From Bacteroidota bacterium (GTDB lineage Bacteria > Bacteroidota > Bacteroidia > Chitinophagales > UBA2359): a DNA stretch of 44,034 nucleotides. A program made the translations under genes and the position numbers. Shown one piece after another: positions 22,925-35,200 of the stretch. Numbering within the stretch: the stretch's first letter is position 1; each line of letters begins with the position of its first letter. The notes beneath the pieces are model-generated. The model worked only from the letters and a program-made list of their open reading frames with translations, ran no database searches and was not told the DNA's origin. The stretch lies in contig JAHDHV010000009.1 of NCBI GenBank assembly GCA_020631155.1, forward strand, positions 1 through 44,034, in the 5' to 3' direction.

Positions 22925-24286
22925 CTACAATTTTCCCGAAAAAACTTTAAATTCTTTTAAGGTTTTTAGCCAAATTTTTCTTTTCTCAGCGCAAATACTT
23001 CTCGCTTCTAAAGGATGAATACTTGGCGGTAGGGCTTGAAAAATAGGCTCTGTCATTGTCGTTTGTTGAGAGGTAGGGGCAGTATACCATTGTCCTTTGC
23101 GATATAAATAACGTTGTGTATCATTAACAAAGCAAATTTGATTATAGTGATATTTAGAATGGGTATTGCCATTTTTATTATACCAATAGCTTTGAATTAC
23201 GGAATTTGAGCTAGTTGGCTCGGCTAATAAAGAGGGTTGTGTAGTAGGAATTTGACAACTATGCAAAATCGAAGCATGTAAGTCTTTGGCATTAACTGTT
23301 TTATCAATGATAGCACTAGTAGTTTGATGTGGAGGCAAGTAAAAAATAGGTACTTTATTGCCTGCATCACTAACATTAGAAAAGTGATACACCCAGCCCT
23401 GTTCTCCAAAATTATCGCCATGATCGGCGCAAAAAACCACTAGATTATCTTTCCCTTCATGCATTTCCTGTGCAAAAGCATCTATGTCAGCAGCAATATT
23501 AACCCAACTTTCTCGCTGCCGTTGTCGTAATTGTTGCAACATATCTGATGCAATATTGAGCTTTCCTTTTGCCAAAAAACTTTGATTGACAGCATGAAAA
23601 AGAGCGTGAATTTCCCTAAATTTGTTTCGCAATTGTGGAGATAACAATGCAAAAGTTGCATCAATATGATAAGGGAAATGTGTTTCCATTAAATTGAGAA
23701 AGATAAAACTTTTTTGCCCTTTTTTTTCATCTTCTTCAATGATTTTTCGAGCAGCATCAAAGGAATCTTGATACAAAAACTGCAACCACGCTTTAGCTAC
23801 TTCCAAATCTTCGGATAATTTTAAGGAAATCGCATCTCTTGATAATAACAAACGCCGAAAGCGAGGTTTCCCTATTAGAGCTAGAAACTGTTGTAGGCGA
23901 TTAAACTTGGTAGGTACGTGCTGCCAAATGCGAATGATTTTATCAAATCCCCTATCTAGCCCAAAAATATGAGTAGTTACAACATTAGCAGTAATTTGAT
24001 AGGTTTGATAACCTGCTGCTTTCATTTTTTCGGCTAGTGTCGGTACATCCTTTCTAATTTGGCGCGTTTGTGTCGTTGCGCCATGTTGGTGGGGGAGCAA
24101 GCCTGTAAACAGGGATGCGGTTGCTGGTAAAGTCCAACACCCACTTGAGCGAGCTTGTGAAAATTGGGTGGCATGTTTAGAAAGGTAGGGCAACTTAGGC
24201 GCATTTTCATAATGTACAGAATCATAACGCAGGCTGTCGGCAACTATTAAGAGAACGTGTTGTGGTTTTATTGACGGATTAGGCAT
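22925..24286 (-). CDS. Sulfatase-fold hydrolase/transferase without the formylglycine motif
   Basis: A 453-residue alkaline-phosphatase-superfamily protein. N-terminal metal site: VLLIVADSLRYD (D17). Nucleophile region: SSGCWTLPATASLFTGLLPHQHG (about residues 47-69), where sulfatases have C/S-x-P-x-R; here C50 is followed by WTLPAT, so the formylglycine code is not present, and T52 or a nearby Thr/Ser may be the nucleophile. C-terminal metal site: FCADHGDNFGEQGWVYHFSN (about 300-320). It lacks a signal peptide and membrane helices, so it looks cytoplasmic, unlike most sulfatases. A phosphoester or phosphotransfer activity is as likely as sulfate release. A single gene in its orientation. Confidence 0.75.
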   Translation of the reverse strand: MPNPSIKPQHVLLIVADSLRYDSVHYENAPKLPYLSKHATQFSQARSSGCWTLPATASLFTGLLPHQHGATTQTRQIRKDVPTLAEKMKAAGYQTYQITANVVTTHIFGLDRGFDKIIRIWQHVPTKFNRLQQFLALIGKPRFRRLLLSRDAISLKLSEDLEVAKAWLQFLYQDSFDAARKIIEEDEKKGQKSFIFLNLMETHFPYHIDATFALLSPQLRNKFREIHALFHAVNQSFLAKGKLNIASDMLQQLRQRQRESWVNIAADIDAFAQEMHEGKDNLVVFCADHGDNFGEQGWVYHFSNVSDAGNKVPIFYLPPHQTTSAIIDKTVNAKDLHASILHSCQIPTTQPSLLAEPTSSNSVIQSYWYNKNGNTHSKYHYNQICFVNDTQRYLYRKGQWYTAPTSQQTTMTEPIFQALPPSIHPLEARSICAEKRKIWLKTLKEFKVFSGKL

Positions 24287-25052
24287 AAAATTTTTTGTTG
24301 GTGAATGGAAAATAGTGATGCGAAAATAGGAGATATTTTTTGAATTTGTTGAAATGATTTTGATTGTCCAGATTTTTGCTTATTTTTATATAACACGATT
24401 AACTAACTTCTTTTGTGATTAATCATATAAGTTTTTGATTATAAAGAGGTTAGTACAATTGAATCAACCAAAAAGAGTAAAAGCAGACTACAAAAGTAAT
24501 TAGAAAAAAGAAAAAAGCACGCTAAAATTATTGCGCTATAACGTTTTAACAAACAAAATTGTTATAGCAAGTTTTGAAAAAAGAAAAGCTATATTGTAAC
24601 CATTTTAAAGCCTATTTGACCTACTACGCAAGCTTTTGACAAAGTGTGTTAATTAGTGAGACCAATGTATATGTTTCAGCGTCTTTATAACCTAACATAT
24701 ATAATTAATTGGCTCTTTGTTAATTAATTCATCTCTACACAACCACTAGAACTAACGCCATTTACCCCAACTTTGCAAAGCCTCTAACACATTAAACTGT
24801 ATTGTGCATGAAAAATGCTACAATGAAAATCGCACTATTGTCACAACTATTTAAAAAAAGTTCAGATTATGAAACTTATTGATGAATCTTAAAATGCTAT
24901 GTCTAATGTGTTGATTTAAAAATGCTTATATGATTAAACTCAGCTAATTGCTTTACCTTTTTATTGTAAAAGCATGTTTAAAAATGCTCTTTAGACAAGC
25001 AAGTTCTTTATTTTTCATTGAATAGGTATCTTTTTTGCTGCTTATTACTTGT
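24287..25052. other. AT-rich intergenic region without recognised genes
   Basis: About 770 bases upstream of the sulfatase-fold gene. I see no supported coding frame and no copy of the dispersed repeats. A weak hairpin, GCTTTAC-N8-GTAAAAGC (about 24951-24975), follows TAAACTCAGCTAATT. The phrase AAAAATGCT recurs three times between 24795 and 24985. A small RNA gene could be hidden here, but nothing decides it. Confidence 0.4.
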
Positions 25053-25150
25053 TAAGTGCAAGTACTAATTAATTGTGCAAAATTTTGTTGTAAAGTATTG
25101 AACTTCATTACTTTACTCAAAAAAGATTGTCGTTTTATTTTGCTAAGTAA
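25053..25150 (+). repeat. B-family repeat, copy B2, joined to a C-type stretch
   Basis: TAAGTGCAAGTACTAATTAA, then CTAAAGTATTGAACTTCATT as in B1. It passes directly into AGACAAAATTAAACAACTAT and a heptad array at 25209-25243 (TCTCACA, TCCCATG, TCTTAAA, TCTTATG, TCTAAGT). Confidence 0.75.
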
Positions 25151-25248
25151 TTAGACAAAATTAAACAACTATGGGATTTGTCATAAATTATTAATAGTAA
25201 ATGAATTATCTCACATCCCATGTCTTAAATCTTATGTCTAAGTACTTA

Positions 25249-25409
25249 GTAGTTAGTCAACGTTAAAATGACGGGTTGATGTTGAGTGATTTTTGTTCCC
25301 TAGCAAGGCGCAAAACGTAGGCATAGCCAAAGCTACGGCGAGGCTTTGTAACACAGCTAGGGAGCAAAAAACGCCAAAAGTAATCGTCAATTTTATCTTG
25401 ACTGACTAC
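25249..25409. mobile_element. D-family hairpin element, copy D2 (161 bp)
   Basis: Ends GTAGTTAGTCAA and TTGACTGACTAC, with TTA outside both ends (25246-25248, 25410-25412). The arms pair along most of the length (GTTCCCTAGC with GCTAGGGAGC near the top). The core reads ACGTAGGCATAGCCAAAGCT followed by ACGGCGAGGCTTTG. It is inserted at the end of a C-type repeat, 29 bases before the histidine kinase start. Confidence 0.9.
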
Positions 25410-25437
25410 TTAGATACTTATTAAAAAGTTAATTACA

Positions 25438-27315
25438 ATGAACCCTAGAATCCAAAACTCTACTAAACTGCTGACTACTTTGAGAACAGATACTGCTACT
25501 GTATATGTAGACGGAGATTTTAATATATTAAAACTAACTCCTGATATTGGGCGATTTATCAATATCTTAGCTAGTGATATAGGTCGGCCAATTGGGCATT
25601 TCACCCTTAATTTTCAGCAGTATACCTTTTTGGTAGAAGACATTGAAAAGGTATTAAAAAGTGGACAAGCAGTTAGAAAAAAACTTCAACTGAAGGGAAC
25701 TGATGAGTGGTTCGAACTGCACATTAAGGCCAATCGCAGCGATATGCCTTTTGGTAAGGGGGCAGCTATTCGTATCAAACCCATTAAAAAGCCTATTTCC
25801 CCTATAACAGTAGAACAGCCCAAAAATTTGACAGATATACTGTTAGAAACACTTCCCGACTACATCTTTTACCTATCTAAAGATGCAGAATATGTGGAAT
25901 TTTTATTTCCTAAAGATGCCAGCCCTGCGACAAATCCCGAAATTTACATCGGTAAAAAGATAACAGATTGCCTAGCGGAAGGAGAGCAGAAGCGATTTAT
26001 GCATCATCTTGGAACAGTGTTGCGAACGGGGATTGAACAAACTTTTGAGTATCAAACCAAACATGAGGACGCACGCATCTTTGAGTGCCGCATGATTCAG
26101 GTAGATGATGAACACGCTCTATGTATTTCTCGCGATTGCACAGAACGGGTGATGGCAGAAAAAGCGATGATGCAAAGCGAGTATCTATACAGAAAAATCG
26201 CTACCTATTTCCCTGATGGTCTGGTAGTTGCATTTAATAAAAAATTAGAAATTATCTCTTACGAAGGGCAGCTAGGACGTTATTTTACAACAAACCCTGA
26301 CGCGCTCATTGGCAAACAGCCCTTCTTTATCAAAGGAGAGCATCAGCAGTTTTGGTGGCACTTTAAAGACTTATACGCTGAGGTAGTGAATGGCAAGGAT
26401 TACCGCTTTGAAGCACCCTATCGTGATTTGACTTTATTGTTTCAACTAATGCCCTTAAAAAATGAGGAAGGAGAAATATTTGGCGGAATGTGCTTGATTC
26501 AGGATGTTACAAAAATTAAGGCAACAGAAGTAAAATTGCAGGCACAGGTAGAAGAAATTATGTTGAAGAATAAGGAATTAAAAAAATATATAGAATCTAA
26601 TTTAGAACTCGAAAGCTTTGCCTATGTTACCTCTCATGACTTAAAGCAACCGCTACGTAATATCATCAGCTTTGCCCAATTATTAGAGTTGCGTTATAAA
26701 AAGCAGTTAGATGATAATGCTAAAGAATATATAAAATATATTGTGGATAATGCTAAGAGTATGAACGCTTTCATTGAGGAATTGATGAACTATTCTCGCT
26801 TATCTTCCTCCAAAGAAAAGGCATTTGAAGCGGTAAATGTGGAATATACCTTATTGGCTATTGAGCAAAATTTAGCCCAGCAAATAAAAGAAAATGGGGT
26901 GCAATTAGTCTACAAAAATTTACCTTCTGAGATAAATGTTATTAAGGTGAAATTTGTACAATTATTGCAAAATTTAATTTCTAATGCCATCAAATTTAGA
27001 AAAGCAGAGGAAACACCCATCATTCAGATTTCTGTAGAAGAACAAAAAGACCAATGGTTATTCCAACTAACAGACAATGGGATTGGAATAGAGCAAGAAT
27101 ATGTAGAAAAAGTATTTCAACTATTCAAGAAACTACACACCAAAACACAATACGAAGGCAGTGGTATCGGCTTGGCTACCTGCAAAAAAATCGTAGACCA
27201 ACATAACGGCCGCATTTGGGTAACCTCAAAATTAGGGGTAGGAAGTACTTTTTCTTTCACTATTGCCAAAAATCTAGGCAGCGAGGAAGAAGATGGCTAT
27301 GGGTGGAAAGGGTAG
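25438..27315 (+). CDS. PAS-domain sensor histidine kinase
   Basis: A 625-residue soluble kinase without membrane segments. Three PAS regions: about 20-115 (DGDFNILKLTPDIGRFINIL, the type found in CheB/CheR-PAS proteins), about 135-240 (LETLPDYIFYLSKDAEYVEF, ending ISRDCTERV) and about 250-370 (YFPDGLVVAFNKKLEIISYE, ending IQDVTKIK). A coiled coil follows at about 370-393. HisKA phospho-acceptor H400 is in VTSHDLKQPLRNI. The ATPase domain shows N (LISNAIKF), G1 (DNGIGI), F (VFQLFKKLH) and G2 (GSGIGLATCKKIV) boxes. No receiver domain or response regulator is encoded nearby, so it is an orphan. ATG 25438 is 29 bases after the D2 hairpin element, which may have changed its leader. Confidence 0.9.
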   Translation: MNPRIQNSTKLLTTLRTDTATVYVDGDFNILKLTPDIGRFINILASDIGRPIGHFTLNFQQYTFLVEDIEKVLKSGQAVRKKLQLKGTDEWFELHIKANRSDMPFGKGAAIRIKPIKKPISPITVEQPKNLTDILLETLPDYIFYLSKDAEYVEFLFPKDASPATNPEIYIGKKITDCLAEGEQKRFMHHLGTVLRTGIEQTFEYQTKHEDARIFECRMIQVDDEHALCISRDCTERVMAEKAMMQSEYLYRKIATYFPDGLVVAFNKKLEIISYEGQLGRYFTTNPDALIGKQPFFIKGEHQQFWWHFKDLYAEVVNGKDYRFEAPYRDLTLLFQLMPLKNEEGEIFGGMCLIQDVTKIKATEVKLQAQVEEIMLKNKELKKYIESNLELESFAYVTSHDLKQPLRNIISFAQLLELRYKKQLDDNAKEYIKYIVDNAKSMNAFIEELMNYSRLSSSKEKAFEAVNVEYTLLAIEQNLAQQIKENGVQLVYKNLPSEINVIKVKFVQLLQNLISNAIKFRKAEETPIIQISVEEQKDQWLFQLTDNGIGIEQEYVEKVFQLFKKLHTKTQYEGSGIGLATCKKIVDQHNGRIWVTSKLGVGSTFSFTIAKNLGSEEEDGYGWKG

Positions 27316-27344
27316 AAAACCCAGAGAGGTTGAGGTATTGTTGA

Positions 27345-28814
27345 TTATTTATATTGATGACTCTCCAACAATGCTTCAACCTCTTGCAACAACCATTTTT
27401 TGTCAATCAAAGGCTCTGTTTCCTGTATACTGTTTTGCAATTTGGGAATGGCTTTTTCCAGCTTTTTTTGAATGGTTGTAAAGTAAACACCTTTGTTTTG
27501 TTCTTCCTTACATTTAATTAATCGCTTAAATAAGTTGATGAAATTGCGATAGGCAAGCTGATTATTCGGCGAAATCGCTTTATTGCGCTTGATAAACATA
27601 CGCAGTGCATCAATTTTTGATTTAAGAATGTCGAAATTTTGAAGCTGATAATGTGTTTTCAACAACAACATTTCACAATTCAAATGATCATAAAAATCTA
27701 CAAAATCAACTTTATGTAGATAAGTCAATGTCGTAGTATAATCCTCCTCATAAAAAGCAATAATACCATAATTAAAATAGACGGTACTTTTGCGTTGCAC
27801 AGCAGGTAATTTCTTTTTATACTGCTCAATAAAAGATTTTGCCCATTCAAAATCCCCTAAGCGCGAGGCAACTATCACCATATTTTTAAACCAGTGCACT
27901 GGTAAATACTGCCCTTCAAACAAAAGCCCTTTTTCCAACATCTGCTTGTATAGCTCAAATAATTCTCTCAAATAAGGAGCTTTTCCATCCTTAAATTTTG
28001 AAATACAATAATTAGTTGCAAAGGTGTAAATAAAGTATAATTCCTTTCTATCAATTTTTTCTCCTCTTTGTTGCAATAATATTTTTAATTGTTCAAAATG
28101 TATTTTCCCATCTTCTTCTTTGAGCATTAATAAAATGGTGTAATAAAATTGAATGATAGGCGTATTTTCCATAGGCATTGTTGGTAATTGTGCTAATAAT
28201 TCATCTAATAAAAAAAAATGATAATCAGATGCAATAATGCCTTGTGTATTGAGCATCGAACAGGAATATCGCAATTTATTAATAATGTAATATAAATCTA
28301 ATTTATTGACTACTTCTTGTAAATTAGTATGTAAGTTTCTATTGCCATTTTTTAGCATAAAATAGTATAAGTCACTTTCCAATAAGTATTTGTAATGGTA
28401 GAATTTTATATTATCTAGTGTATTTTGCTGTTGTTGTTTTATACTAGTAAAAGAATTTTCAAACAATTTGTTTAATCCTCGTTGTATTAAAAATTGATGC
28501 AATAGATGTTTTTGATACGCTTTTTCCTCCCTAATTTTTAGAAAAATAAAAAAATCAAATACTTTTTCACTTAATTGAGACATCACTTTTCTTAGATGAG
28601 CAGCAGCATTTTTTTTATTGGGAAAAAGTTGTTGTTGCACATTGGTTTTTTCCAAACTGTCTGTATCATTTGGATAAGCCTGAATAATCACTTCATACAG
28701 TTGAATAATTAATTGATTTTTGTTGTAAATAGGGGAGCGCACATAATCATAAAGTTGTTGCAATTCTTTTTGATTAAGTGTTTGGAGGAGTTTCATAAGT
28801 TTACTGTCTAACAT
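27345..28814 (-). CDS. Unrecognised helical repeat protein
   Basis: A 489-residue cytoplasmic, almost entirely helical protein rich in Leu, Lys, Gln and Tyr. The N-terminal 95 residues (LLQTLNQKELQQLYDYVRSP, FPNKKNAAAHLRKVMSQLSE) look like a separate helical domain. Residues about 110-480 show irregular helix pairs like a TPR or alpha-solenoid (FNYGIIAFYEEDYTTTLTYL, LLLKTHYQLQNFDILKSKID). I do not recognise a named family or catalytic motif. ATG 28814 (MLDSKLMKLL) is used; ATG 28796 is possible. It is convergent with the histidine kinase gene, with 29 bases between the stops. Confidence 0.6.
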   Translation of the reverse strand: MLDSKLMKLLQTLNQKELQQLYDYVRSPIYNKNQLIIQLYEVIIQAYPNDTDSLEKTNVQQQLFPNKKNAAAHLRKVMSQLSEKVFDFFIFLKIREEKAYQKHLLHQFLIQRGLNKLFENSFTSIKQQQQNTLDNIKFYHYKYLLESDLYYFMLKNGNRNLHTNLQEVVNKLDLYYIINKLRYSCSMLNTQGIIASDYHFFLLDELLAQLPTMPMENTPIIQFYYTILLMLKEEDGKIHFEQLKILLQQRGEKIDRKELYFIYTFATNYCISKFKDGKAPYLRELFELYKQMLEKGLLFEGQYLPVHWFKNMVIVASRLGDFEWAKSFIEQYKKKLPAVQRKSTVYFNYGIIAFYEEDYTTTLTYLHKVDFVDFYDHLNCEMLLLKTHYQLQNFDILKSKIDALRMFIKRNKAISPNNQLAYRNFINLFKRLIKCKEEQNKGVYFTTIQKKLEKAIPKLQNSIQETEPLIDKKWLLQEVEALLESHQYK

Positions 28815-29257
28815 AGTATTTTTTTATGCTTCAAGGGCTATTTTCGTAACTATTTCGCTTAAAATTTGAGATTTAAAGCAGATTTGATAACTAAGTAAAT
28901 CGTACAAATCACTAATATACAGCTTTTTATATAAAAACAATGATTAAAAAAACAAAAAAAGAGAGTGCAAGCACTTTAAAAATGTTCCTACTTTGTATTA
29001 CGCAGTTAATGTACATTTGACCACACTATTATCCTTAACCAAGAAAAGAAAAGTTTGAAGTCGTAAATTCATGAAGAATGTGTGTAAATTAAATTTGAAT
29101 ACTGCTTTATTTGAATGTATAAAATTGCTTTTCGTTTTAGTGTATTAACTAATGTGTTATCTAGGCTTTGGCCAACAATGGACTGTCTTTTTGGGTAAAG
29201 ATAGTTCATTGCTTTTTATCAAATCAATTATAGTGAATAATTTTAAATAAGCAAATT
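28815..29257. other. Intergenic region between divergent genes, with a leader hairpin
   Basis: AT-rich spacer. CAATGGACTGTCTTT (29176-29190) pairs with AAAGATAGTTCATTG (29197-29211), followed by CTTTTTATC, 47 bases before the subtilase start. It looks like an intrinsic terminator or attenuator in the subtilase leader, since no plus-strand gene lies closely upstream. Confidence 0.6.
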
Positions 29258-32200
29258 ATGAAAATAATTTTAGACAAATTTAGATTAATTAGTGTGTTCA
29301 TTTTTTTATGGATGTTTTTATTGAGTAAGGCAAATGCACAAGATTATGTAGATAATCAAATAGTCATACAATTTGATGACTATGCATTGTTTAGTGAAAT
29401 TCTAACATTGCAAGAAGAATTAAATGCAGTTCCATTAAATTACTACTCATCGCTAAATGGGCAGTTGTGGCAAATTCCTAATACAGTACAACTAGATGAT
29501 GGAACTATTTTAAATAGCGTAGAAGAAGTGCAGACCTACTGTGCTGCAAAGGGATTTATTCAGGAGGCTGAACCTAATTTTGAATATGAATTATTTGTAA
29601 ATCCCAATGACCCACAATATAATCAATGTTGGGGTTTAAATAATACAGGGCAAACAGGAGGGACAGCCGATGCCGATATTGATGCACCCGAAGCGTGGAA
29701 TATTAGAACAGATGGTAGTGGAAAGGTAGTAGGGGTAACAGATACTGGTATTGACTATGATCACCCTGATTTACAAAGTAATATGTGGATAAATGTTGGT
29801 GAAACTCCCGGTAATGGAGTGGATGATGATGGCAATGGTTATATTGATGATTATCATGGCTACGACTTTATCAATGGTGATGGTGACCCGATGGATGGAC
29901 ATGGACATGGAACACATGTAGCGGGTACGATTGGTGCGGTTGGTAATAGTGCTTTAGGTGTAAGTGGAGTAGCTTGGACGGCTAAACTGGCTGCTTTGCA
30001 GATTTTTGATGCCAATGGTAGCACTAATCTAGCAGCTATTATTGAAGCAATAGAGTATTCTATTATGATGAATATACCCATTACCAATAATAGTTGGGGT
30101 GGACCTTCTTATTCAGCAATTATGCACAATACCATACAAGATGCTCAAATAAATGGTCAATTATTTATAGCAGCAGCAGGAAATTATTCTATTAACAACG
30201 ATATGACCCCTTTCTATCCTGCTAGTTATAATTTAGACAATATCATCTCTGTAGCTGCTACTGATCATAATGATAATATAGCTGGTTTTTCTCACTATGG
30301 TTTAACAAGTGTAGATTTGGGTGCACCCGGTGTTAGTGTTTATAGTACAGAAATTGGAAATAGTTATGGATACAAAAGCGGCACTTCTATGGCAAGCCCT
30401 CATGTTGCTGGAGCGGCGGCTTTAGTTTGGTCGGCTAATCCAAGTATGAGTTTTTTAGATGTGAAAGAGCGTATTTTATGTAATGTAGATAATATAACTG
30501 CTCTAAATGGAAAATGTGTATCGGAAGGACGACTAAATGTACATAAGGCATTACAAAATCCAGGTCCTGATGCCACTTTTACTTATACAACTAATGGGCT
30601 AACTGTTAATTTTAGTGCTAATAATACCAATTCTAATGTAACTAGCTATGAATGGTATTTTGGAGATAATAATACTGTAATAACAACTGCCAATACTACT
30701 CATACTTATGCAAGTGGTGGGACTTATACGGTTTGTTTATGTGTAATAGATGATTGTGGATATGATACTTACTGTGAGCCGATTACATTGGTGAATGGAG
30801 GTAGTGGGATTGGGTGTGGGATTGCACTACCAACTATTGAATGGCAAAGAACTTTTGGGGGGAGTGGTTTTGATTTTACTGTTGGTATTGAGCAAACTAA
30901 TAGTGGAGGTTATATCGTGGCAGGTTGGGGATATTCAACTGATGGTAATATTGTGAACAATACAGGAACAGAAGGGTTTTGGGTAATTAACTTTGATTCC
31001 GCAGGTAATGTATTATGGAAAAAGTCTTATGGAGGTACTGGGTTTGATGGAGCAACATGTATTGAAAAAACAACAGATGGTGGATACATTTTAGGAGGTT
31101 GGGCAGGGTCTAATGATGGAGATGTAACAGGAACACCCTACGGCGCGCCTGACTACTGGATTCTAAAATTAGATAATGGAGGTAATATACAATGGGATAA
31201 AAGATTTGGTGGAAGTAATAATGATTATGTTCAAGATATCAAACAAACTATAGATGGTGGATATATAGTAGCAGGAGAAACTCGATCTAATAATGGTGAT
31301 ATTACGAACAATCATGGAGACTGGGATTATTGGGTTTTAAAATTAGATAGTTCTGGTAATCTACAATGGCAAAAAAATTATGGTGGCAGTTCTGAGGAAC
31401 GAATGTATTATGTAATTACAACAACAGATGGTGGGTATATGTTAACAGGAAGAACTGAGTCTAATGATATAGATGTTTTAGGGCATAATGGATTACAAGA
31501 TGGCTGGATATTGAAACTAGATAATTTGGGTAATATACAATGGCAAAGAACTTTAGGAGGAAGTGGGAATGATATTATATATAGTGTTCAAGAGACGTTT
31601 GATGGAGGCTACATTATAACAGGTAGGTCAGGTTCAACAGATGGAGATTTAATTGGAGAAAGTTCTGGTTTTTGGGTAGCAAAATTGAATAATAGTGGTA
31701 ATACTGAGTGGCAAAAAACTTTTGCTAATGGAGGTCTGGGCTATAGTGTAAAACAAATAGCAAGTGGTGAATATCTTATTTTAGGAACTAGTGGTGGAGC
31801 TACTGTATCAGATATGTTATTGTTAAAACTAGATAATGTGGGTCAGGTGATATGGCAAAAAATACTTGGAGGAAGTGATAGGGATGGTGGACGAGAGGTT
31901 GAACAAACAAATGACGGTGGTTATATAATAGCAGGATATAGTCAATCAAATGATGGAGACTTAACAATTAACTATGGTGAAGACGACTGGTGGATAGTCA
32001 AACTAAGTCCAGAAGGAATGTCTTCCTCCCCCCCCACCTTCACCATCCCCTCCGCTACTTGCGCTTCTACCTCACTCACCTTTACCAACACCTCCACAGG
32101 TACAACAGTATTTACATGGGAAGTCAATGGCACATATGTAGCCAATACAAATGACCTAACCTATACTTTCCCAACAGCAGGCACTTATGTTGTCACCCTA

Positions 32201-35200
32201 AATGCTCATTACGATTTAGATGGTGATGGTGTTGAAGAATGTACAGAAACAACGAGTCAGTCCGTTGTTGTAGGCAGCAATGCCACAACCCTAAATCTAG
32301 GCCCTGACATTATAGAATGTAACAATACCTCTGTCACTTTAGATGCAGGCTCTACTGATATGTTGATTTATGCTTGGGATTATAATGGTGCATTAGTAGG
32401 GTCTACTCCAACAATTACAGTTACTCAATCTGGCTCATATACTCTAGCTGTCTGGGACCCTTGTAATAATACAGGTTATGATGAAATCAATGTGACTTTT
32501 GCAACACCTACTGCGGTTAATTTAGGACCAGACATCATTACTTGCAATCCTAGTATTACTTTAGATGCAGGAGCAGGCTATAGTAGCTACCTCTGGTCTA
32601 CAGGCGCAACAACTCAAACCATAACAGTTACTTCAACCAATACCTACAGTGTTACTGTTACCGATGCCAATGGATGTACAGATACCGATGATATAGTGGT
32701 TAATTTCACTACACCACCTGTCGTTAATCTAGGACCTGATATACTGAGTTGTAATACAAGTGCTGTTTTAGATGCTGTTATTACAGGCGCAGGAATGACT
32801 TACTTATGGAATACAGGTGCAACTACACAAACGATTACAGTAACTAGCTCTGGTACTTATTCCATTACAGTTACTGATGCCAATGGATGTACAGCCACTG
32901 ATCAAATTGACGTATACTTAGACAATGACTGTGTATGGCCAGGTGATGCCAATTATGATGATGTGGTCAATAATGTAGATATTTTAAGCATAGGAGCAGG
33001 CAATGGAACAACTGATATTGTTCGCCCTAATGCAACGATTAACTGGCAAGCGGAACCTTGTCCTGATTGGGCAAATAATTTTACCAGTGGCATTAATTAT
33101 AAACACGCTGATTGTGATGGCAATGGAACGATTAATATTGCTGATACGCTTGCCGTTCGCCTAAATTATGGGCAAACACATAATGGAAACGCACCTAGAA
33201 TATCCAGTCCAGTATCAAATATAGAGTTAAGACCTGTTTTTAATAATTGTAGCAATGTATTGAACAGTCAAGATTACACCATTACAGTAGGAGTACATTT
33301 AGAGGATATTGTTAACACTACTACCGTTATTCATGGTGTTGCTTTTACGCTAGATTATTCCAATAATTTAATTGCTTCTATTACTCCTAAGTTTAACAAT
33401 ACTTGGTTGGATGATGATGGAGCATCTTTATTAACCTTTGTTAAAGATTTTCCAGTACAACAAAAAATGGAAATCGCCATTAGCCGCCTCAACCAACTAG
33501 ATATTATTGGCGTAGGCCCTATAGCAGAGTTTGATGTAGTGGTAGATGCAGTACCAGCTAGTAATCCCCAAACTTTAACTTTTTCTACCAATACAGTTGT
33601 TGGTATGTTGGGTGATGGTACAGATGTAGCCATTAATGGTCAATCCAGTAACGATGCTGTTCCGTTTTCCACTGCTTTTGATTTAAACATTAATCTACTA
33701 AGTTGTGATGGTACGGTAACCTTAGATGCAGGAATCACCGAATCAGGTATGACTTATTTGTGGTCGACAGGAGAGACAACTAAGGTAATTACAGTTAGTG
33801 GTTCTGCTATTTATGACCTAACAGTTACCAATGCGATAGGCTGTACCGCTACCGATCAAATTGATGTATATTTAGATGATGATTGTGTATGGCCAGGCGA
33901 TACCAATTATGATGATGTAGTGAATAATGAAGATATTCATCCAATGGGCTTTGTCTATGGAGTGACAGGTCCGACTCGTCCTAATGCTACTACTAATTGG
34001 CAAGCTGAACCAAGCCCAGATTGGGGTAATTGTTTAAGTGCTTTTCCTGCTTTTGCTACTTTAGAATGTAAACATTTAGACACAAATGGAGATGGCATCA
34101 TTGATATAAATGATACAAATGCAGTTTTGTTGAGCAATTATGGAGAAACCCACAATGGTAATAGCTTAAAAGTGCCTAATTCCAGTATTATACTTCGCCC
34201 TGAAGTCGTGACTTATCCAAGTGCAGCCAATGGTAATTTACTAGAAGTTGATTTATATGTAGAAGAAAATAGCGGTGTAGTAGATATGTATGGCATTACT
34301 TTTAGTATCAACTATACTATCGAATTTACCAATGCCCAAGTAGACTTTAGCAATTCTTGGCTAGGCACGAAAAATGTAGATATGTTGACCATCGCCAAAG
34401 ATTTCCCAACTCAAGGAATTATGGATATCGGAATGGTTCGTATTGATTTAAATAATGCAACTGCTATGGGGGCAATTGCTCGTTTCAGTGCAACCGCCGT
34501 CAATACTACAAGCACAACTGTCAATATTACAACAACTAATGGTTTAGCCATTGACAATACAGCCTCAGAGGAATACCTCACAGACGAAACCAGCGACCCA
34601 ATTCCACTATTTGCCAATCCGCCGACCGTTATTAGGGCAAAAGCTCTATTAGAAGGTGCTTATATTGCCAACAATAGCAGTATGCATACCAACCTGAATG
34701 CTTCGGGTTTACTGCCTACTAATCAGCCATTTAATATCGCCCCTTGGAATTATACAGGTACGGAAACAGTTACAAATATACCTGCCAATGTGGTAGATTG
34801 GGTATTACTAGAAGTTAGGGATGCCAACAATAATTACAACATCATTGAGCGTAAAGCAGCCTTACTACTAAATAATGGTGATGTGGTAGATGTGAATGGC
34901 ATTACTAATGGCGTTAACTTTTTCGCACTTATCCCCAATAACGACTACTACATCACGCTTCGACATCGCAATCACTTAGCGGTGATGAGTGCCAATGCGG
35001 TGACCCTACCTAATACGATTGTCCATGATTTTACGAACCCCAATAATGTGATGAGTGGTACTTCTCAACTTGCCCAAGTAGACAATGGCATTTACGCCCT
35101 AGTAACTGGCGACTTTGATAGCAATGGAGTGATAAATTTGAGGGATTACAATTTCTATCAAGAAAATATAGCTCAAACCAGTATTTACGAAGATTGTGAT

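Noticed and set aside
25410-25604. Minus-strand frame overlapping the histidine kinase start
   Set aside because: It is antisense to PAS domain 1, with no motif of its own.
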